Position numbers and translations under genes: made by a program. From an uncultured Clostridia bacterium (lineage in GTDB: Bacteria > Bacillota > Clostridia > Christensenellales > UBA1242), in assembly GCA_947589615.1 (NCBI GenBank), contig CANQBU010000052.1, positions 1 to 8,412 of the forward strand: a stretch of DNA of 8,412 nt, read 5' to 3'. Position 1 is the stretch's first letter, and each line of letters begins with the position of its first letter. This document shows, one piece after another, positions 5,845 to 8,412 of this stretch. The notes beneath the pieces are model-generated. The model saw only the letters and a list, made by a program, of their open reading frames with translations. It was not told the DNA's origin and searched no databases.

Positions 5845-6956
5845 AAGTAACATCACTTATTGAAATCATCGGCGCCGACTTCTATTCCGGTGTTCCAGAT
5901 TCCCAGCTTCGTGCCTTTTGCGACTACCTGATCGACAGATACGGCACCGACCCGAAACACCACATCATCGCTGCTAACGAGGGAAACGCGGTTGCTCTTG
6001 CCGCAGGCTATCATCTTGCAACCGGAAAAAATCCAGTCGTGTATATGCAGAACTCCGGCGAGGGAAACGTCATTAACCCCATTGCAAGCCTGATGAACGA
6101 CAAGGTTTATGCGATCCCCTGTGTGTTCATAATTGGCTGGCGCGGCGAGCCTGGCGTTCACGACGAGCCGCAGCATATATATCAGGGAGAGGTAACGCTT
6201 AGGCTGCTTGAAGATATGGACATCGCGTACTTTGTCATATTCAAAGATACAACCGAAGGCGAACTTGCTGCAAAGATGGAAGAGTTTCAAAAAATGCTCG
6301 CAATGGGAAAGCAGGTCGCGTTTGTAGTCAGAAAAGGTGCACTTGAGTTTGACAACAAGATAAAATATGAGAATGCCAATACAATGAACCGCGAAGAGAT
6401 AATCAGGCATATCGTCGAGCACACAGGCAACGATCCGATTGTATCAACTACCGGCAAGGCAAGCCGTGAATTGTTTGAATTACGCGAGGCGAGAGGGGAA
6501 GGTCATGAGAAGGATTTTCTGACTGTCGGCTCAATGGGTCATGCGTCCTCAATTGCGCTCGGCATAGCGATCCAAAAACCTGACAGAAAAATCTGGATCA
6601 TCGACGGCGATGGTGCTGCGCTTATGCACATGGGCGCGATGGCGGTGATTGGGGCAAACGCGCCTGAGAACATTATTCACATCGTTATCAACAACGGTGC
6701 GCACGAAACGGTCGGCGGTATGCCAACGGTTGCCGAGAAGATTGAGCTTGTAACAATCGCTAAGGGCTGCGGGTATCCAAATGCGGTAAGTGTGGATAAT
6801 TTTGAAGACCTTGATGCGGAATTGGGAGCCGCAAAGCTGAGAAATGAACTGAGTCTGATTGAGGTGAAATGCTCGATTGGGGCAAGGGATGACCTTGGTA
6901 GACCGACGACTACTGCGAGAGAGAATAAAAATAACTTTGTGGATTATCTGAGATAG
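5841..6956 (+). CDS. aepY: Phosphonopyruvate decarboxylase (TPP-dependent)
   Basis: Decarboxylates 3-phosphonopyruvate to phosphonoacetaldehyde, the irreversible step that makes PEP mutase flux productive. The 371-aa protein matches the family's usual length. N-terminal pyrimidine domain: SGVPDS at 16-21, AANEGNAVALAAGYH at 44-58 with Glu47 as the TPP-activating glutamate, then YMQNSGEGN (68-76) and GWRGEPGVHDEPQH (99-112), a stretch characteristic of phosphonopyruvate and sulfopyruvate decarboxylases. C-terminal domain: TTGKASRE (203-210), GSMGHASS (230-237) and DGDGAALMHMGAM (255-267) with NNG at 284-286, the TPP diphosphate/Mg site. The ATG overlaps the acyltransferase stop (ATGA); only a weak GGGAG lies upstream (5821-5825), so translation probably depends on coupling. 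Base composition resembles the PEP mutase gene, not the AT-rich genes between them. Sulfopyruvate as substrate is unlikely given the PEP mutase in the operon. Confidence 0.96.
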   Translation: MKVTSLIEIIGADFYSGVPDSQLRAFCDYLIDRYGTDPKHHIIAANEGNAVALAAGYHLATGKNPVVYMQNSGEGNVINPIASLMNDKVYAIPCVFIIGWRGEPGVHDEPQHIYQGEVTLRLLEDMDIAYFVIFKDTTEGELAAKMEEFQKMLAMGKQVAFVVRKGALEFDNKIKYENANTMNREEIIRHIVEHTGNDPIVSTTGKASRELFELREARGEGHEKDFLTVGSMGHASSIALGIAIQKPDRKIWIIDGDGAALMHMGAMAVIGANAPENIIHIVINNGAHETVGGMPTVAEKIELVTIAKGCGYPNAVSVDNFEDLDAELGAAKLRNELSLIEVKCSIGARDDLGRPTTTARENKNNFVDYLR

Positions 6957-6981
6957 AAAAGCAATGTCGATTCAGATAATA

Positions 6982-7021
6982 GCGATAAGGATAGCTGTTG
7001 GTTAAAGATGAGCTTTATCGC
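6982..7021. other. Stem-loop just downstream of the operon
   Basis: GCGATAA (6982-6988) pairs with TTATCGC (7015-7021), and AGCT (6993-6996) with AGCT (7011-7014) inside, leaving a 4-base bulge and a 14-base loop. It starts 25 bases after the operon's last stop codon, so it may protect or end the mRNA. No T-run follows, so it is not a canonical intrinsic terminator. Confidence 0.35.
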
Positions 7022-7111
7022 AAAGGTTGAGAGTCGGATGACATGGAAGGTGTCATAGCAGACGACGGCGCCGGGGAAGCAGGAAGAAGTAATCTAGGGC
7101 TTTAAGGAATC

Positions 7112-7135
7112 GAGGGGATGCGGGGGAATCCCCTC
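7112..7135. other. GC-rich perfect 8-bp inverted repeat
   Basis: GAGGGGAT (7112-7119) and ATCCCCTC (7128-7135) are exact reverse complements around an 8-base G-rich loop. No T-run follows on either strand, so it is not a standard terminator. It sits next to another GC-rich hairpin (7149-7178) and may be part of one structured or repeated element. Confidence 0.5.
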
Positions 7136-7148
7136 AAAACGGTTTCGG

Positions 7149-7183
7149 GCAGGGGCTGGGTTATGCAGAGAGCCCTGCTTTCT
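7149..7183 (+). terminator. Possible weak intrinsic terminator after the operon
   Basis: GCAGGGGCT (7149-7157) can pair with AGCCCTGC (7171-7178), with one bulged G, and the stem is followed by TTTCT. The loop is 13 bases and the T-run is short. It is almost 200 bases after the last operon gene, so this is a tentative call. Confidence 0.3.
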
Positions 7184-7318
7184 AATTGCGTGGCGGAGGA
7201 ATGGAACCAGGTTCTGCTACAAGAGTCAGTCCATGTTGCCATAGCGGTTACTCCTTTCTGGAAATCCAATCGTCGCGTTCCGCCTTTTGGGCTTCTCCTT
7301 TTCTGCCCTCTCCATATT

Positions 7319-7957
7319 TTAAAACTGTATTTTTAATTCCACCCTGACAGGAGCCTTCACATATCCGGCAAATGCCTCTCCGTCAGACGGTTTCCCCACA
7401 ATGCTGCCGTAATGCGTAGGGATCACTACGTCCGGGCGGATAGTGTCCGCAAGCTCTGCCGCTTTTTTCACATCCATTGTATAAGTGCCGCCGATAGGTA
7501 TCAGCGCGACATCACACTTGACCGCCTTTGCTTCTTTCGTAGCATCCGTATCTCCCGCAATATAGATTCGTTTCCCTCCGATTCGCAGCACATAGCCTAC
7601 CCACTCGGCACTCTTCGGGTGAAACGGTTTTAGGATGTTGTAAGCCGGAACCGTCTCAAATTCCAGCCCCTCCACTTCCCGGTAAACACCCGGCTTTACC
7701 GTCACGATCTGCTTTACCAGACCGGAAACCTCCTGCGCTTTGCCCAACATTTTCTCCGGCACCACAAGAAGCGTACCGCTGTTCGCTGCTTTCCCGATGT
7801 CCTCCGGGGAAAAATGGTCATAGTGGTCATGCGTGATCAGGATGTAGTCCGCATCATGTGCTTCCATCTTCATTTGAAACGGATCAATATAAATCTTCTT
7901 GTCCTCATCCCTGATGCGGATGCTGTTCTGGGTAAATACTTCGATATTTTCAGTCAT
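7319..7957 (-). CDS. Metallo-beta-lactamase-fold metal-dependent hydrolase (UPF0173/YtkL-UlaG-like)
   Basis: A 212-aa zinc or manganese hydrolase of the small UPF0173-like group, related to UlaG lactonases; cellular substrate unknown. Seen: THDHYDH at 42-48 (HxHxDH metal site), His113 in KPFHPKSAEWVGY (a stretch typical of this group), AGDTD at 134-138 with bridging Asp136, and PTHYGS at 180-185 with His182, so all expected metal ligands are present. The start was set at the ATG at 7957 because GGGAGG (7972-7967) lies 9 bases upstream; an in-frame ATG at 7996 would add 13 residues not expected for the family and has no comparable site. Convergent with the phosphonate operon and divergent from the truncated radical SAM gene with 74 bases between. 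It is probably ordinary chromosomal background rather than part of the phosphonate pathway. Confidence 0.9.
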   Translation of the reverse strand: MTENIEVFTQNSIRIRDEDKKIYIDPFQMKMEAHDADYILITHDHYDHFSPEDIGKAANSGTLLVVPEKMLGKAQEVSGLVKQIVTVKPGVYREVEGLEFETVPAYNILKPFHPKSAEWVGYVLRIGGKRIYIAGDTDATKEAKAVKCDVALIPIGGTYTMDVKKAAELADTIRPDVVIPTHYGSIVGKPSDGEAFAGYVKAPVRVELKIQF

Positions 7958-8031
7958 GATAATAAACCTCCCGTCATATATCATTTGGTATTTCAAAATG
8001 CTTTCGATAAATCAACTCTTCCCATTCTTCC

Positions 8032-8337
8032 ATGGTGACAAACAGGTTTCCTTTCGGAGAAAAAGTCTACCGGCTGTCCTTAAACGGCGGCATGACCTGC
8101 CCCAACCAGGACGGCACAGTCGGAACCGGCGGCTGTATCTTCTGCAGCGCCGGAGGTTCAGGAGGCTTTGCAGCCTCTGCGTTCCTGCCTGTCAGGGAAC
8201 AGATCGCACAGGCCAAGGCACGGATTGCGTCAAAAACAGGCTGCCGCAGATTTATCGCCTACTTCCAAGCTTACACCAATACCTACGAGCCTGTCAAACG
8301 GTTGCAAAGCCTTTTTTCAGAAGCGATTTCCCAATAG
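8032..8337 (+). pseudogene. Truncated radical SAM protein (TIGR01212/YhcC-like), N-terminal fragment
   Basis: The 101-aa reading frame contains GEKVYRLSLNGGMTCPNQ followed by GTGGCIFC, i.e. the Cys-rich 4Fe-4S cluster motif (first Cys, then CxxC 12 residues later) of the YhcC/TIGR01212 family, then RFIAYFQAYTNTYEPV, another hallmark of that family. Full-length members are about 300 aa; this one stops with TAG at 8337 after LFSEAIS, where homologues go on with an HPDVVG-like segment, so about two thirds including most of the barrel is missing. No frame continues it downstream. The N-terminus is uncertain too: ATG 8032 has no ribosome binding site, and the family usually has a few more residues before GEKVY; a HGDKQ stretch in the +1 frame just upstream hints at a second small frameshift. 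It is almost certainly non-functional. Confidence 0.82.
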
Positions 8338-8367
8338 TTACTTTTCACGGGGTGGGGAAATAAATAG

Positions 8368-8412
8368 AACACTGTGGTTCGGATAATTGAACGGACTACA
8401 GTGTTTTTATTT
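8368..8412 (+). terminator. Strong intrinsic terminator
   Basis: AACACTGTGGTTCG (8368-8381) pairs with CGGACTACAGTGTT (8392-8405) as a 14-bp stem with two G-T wobbles and a 10-base loop, followed directly by TTTATTT to the end of the window. The opposite strand also has a T-rich stretch after the stem, so it may act in both directions. It lies 30 bases after the stop of the truncated radical SAM gene and probably belonged to whatever gene originally preceded it. Confidence 0.85.

Larger units (their letters stand above)
6957..7318. other. Gene-poor spacer with inverted repeats and tiny ORFs
   Basis: 362 bases between the convergent decarboxylase and hydrolase genes, with no recognisable protein. 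It contains three inverted repeats (6982-7021, 7112-7135, 7149-7178). On the minus strand a 46-codon ORF (7242 to 7102) has a well-placed AAAGGAG (7257-7251), and its product is rich in Ser, Arg, Thr and Pro with no known motif. A 29-codon minus ORF overlaps it in another frame. Neither looks like a conserved protein to me. The GC-rich, hairpin-dense half (7060-7300) has the look of a dispersed intergenic repeat or structured RNA rather than coding DNA, but that cannot be shown from one copy. Confidence 0.5.

Noticed and set aside
5853..6422. 189-codon minus-strand ORF opposite the decarboxylase gene
   Set aside because: It lies entirely antisense to a strongly conserved phosphonopyruvate decarboxylase with all family motifs; it is a shadow frame.
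7102..7242. 46-codon minus-strand ORF with AAAGGAG, considered as a real small gene
   Set aside because: The ribosome binding site is good, but the composition (Ser, Arg, Pro, Cys-rich without hydrophobic or helical pattern) looks like translated noncoding DNA, and an overlapping ORF in another frame is equally plausible. Kept only as part of a finding.
7118..7336. 72-codon plus-strand ORF in the spacer
   Set aside because: No ribosome binding site, no recognisable motif, it runs into the end of the minus-strand hydrolase gene, and its codons span both GC-rich hairpins; more likely a chance open frame.
1..8412. CRISPR array, tRNA, rRNA, transposase or integrase
   Set aside because: No regularly spaced repeats, cloverleaf, rRNA-like stretch, transposase frame or terminal inverted repeats with target duplications were seen on either strand.

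Overview
The window carries a compact seven-gene plus-strand operon (237-6956) for making and nucleotide-activating a C-P bonded (phosphonate) compound. It is followed by a 362-bp gene-poor spacer, a minus-strand metallo-beta-lactamase-fold hydrolase (7319-7957), and a divergent, truncated radical SAM gene (8032-8337) that ends just before a strong terminator. Strong AGGAGG-type ribosome binding sites, GTG and TTG starts, tight gene packing and a UPF0173-type hydrolase beside a TIGR01212-type radical SAM gene suggest a Bacillota/Clostridia genome, perhaps a gut Lachnospiraceae-like organism. This is inference; no taxonomic marker is present.

Operon logic: PEP mutase (fused to an N-terminal HxGH nucleotidyltransferase-like domain) makes phosphonopyruvate, and phosphonopyruvate decarboxylase (last gene) pulls this unfavourable step forward to phosphonoacetaldehyde. 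The usual next gene, a 2-aminoethylphosphonate aminotransferase, is absent from the window. In its place are a short-chain dehydrogenase, a two-subunit transketolase and a LicC/PntC-like nucleotidyltransferase. The simplest reading is that phosphonoacetaldehyde is either reduced by the SDR or extended by a two-carbon ketol unit by the transketolase and then reduced, giving a polyhydroxyalkyl phosphonate that is activated (probably as a CMP ester) for attachment to a surface polymer. A membrane O-acyltransferase in the same operon fits a cell-surface glycan destination. No phosphonate transferase or glycosyltransferase is in the window.

Two long G homopolymers lie inside coding regions. A G8 run breaks the SDR frame right at its catalytic YxxxK motif (G7 would restore a full-length 241-aa enzyme). 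A G7 run near the start of the acyltransferase is currently in frame, and a one-base change either way would stop it within a few codons. This may be phase variation of the phosphonate product and of O-acylation, although a sequencing error in the G8 run cannot be excluded.

Composition is mosaic: sampled lines from the PEP mutase, decarboxylase and downstream hydrolase genes are about half G+C, while sampled lines from the SDR and acyltransferase genes in the central block are much more AT-rich (12-16 of 60). This suggests that an AT-rich tailoring cassette was inserted between two core phosphonate genes. The truncated radical SAM gene at the right end marks a likely rearrangement breakpoint.
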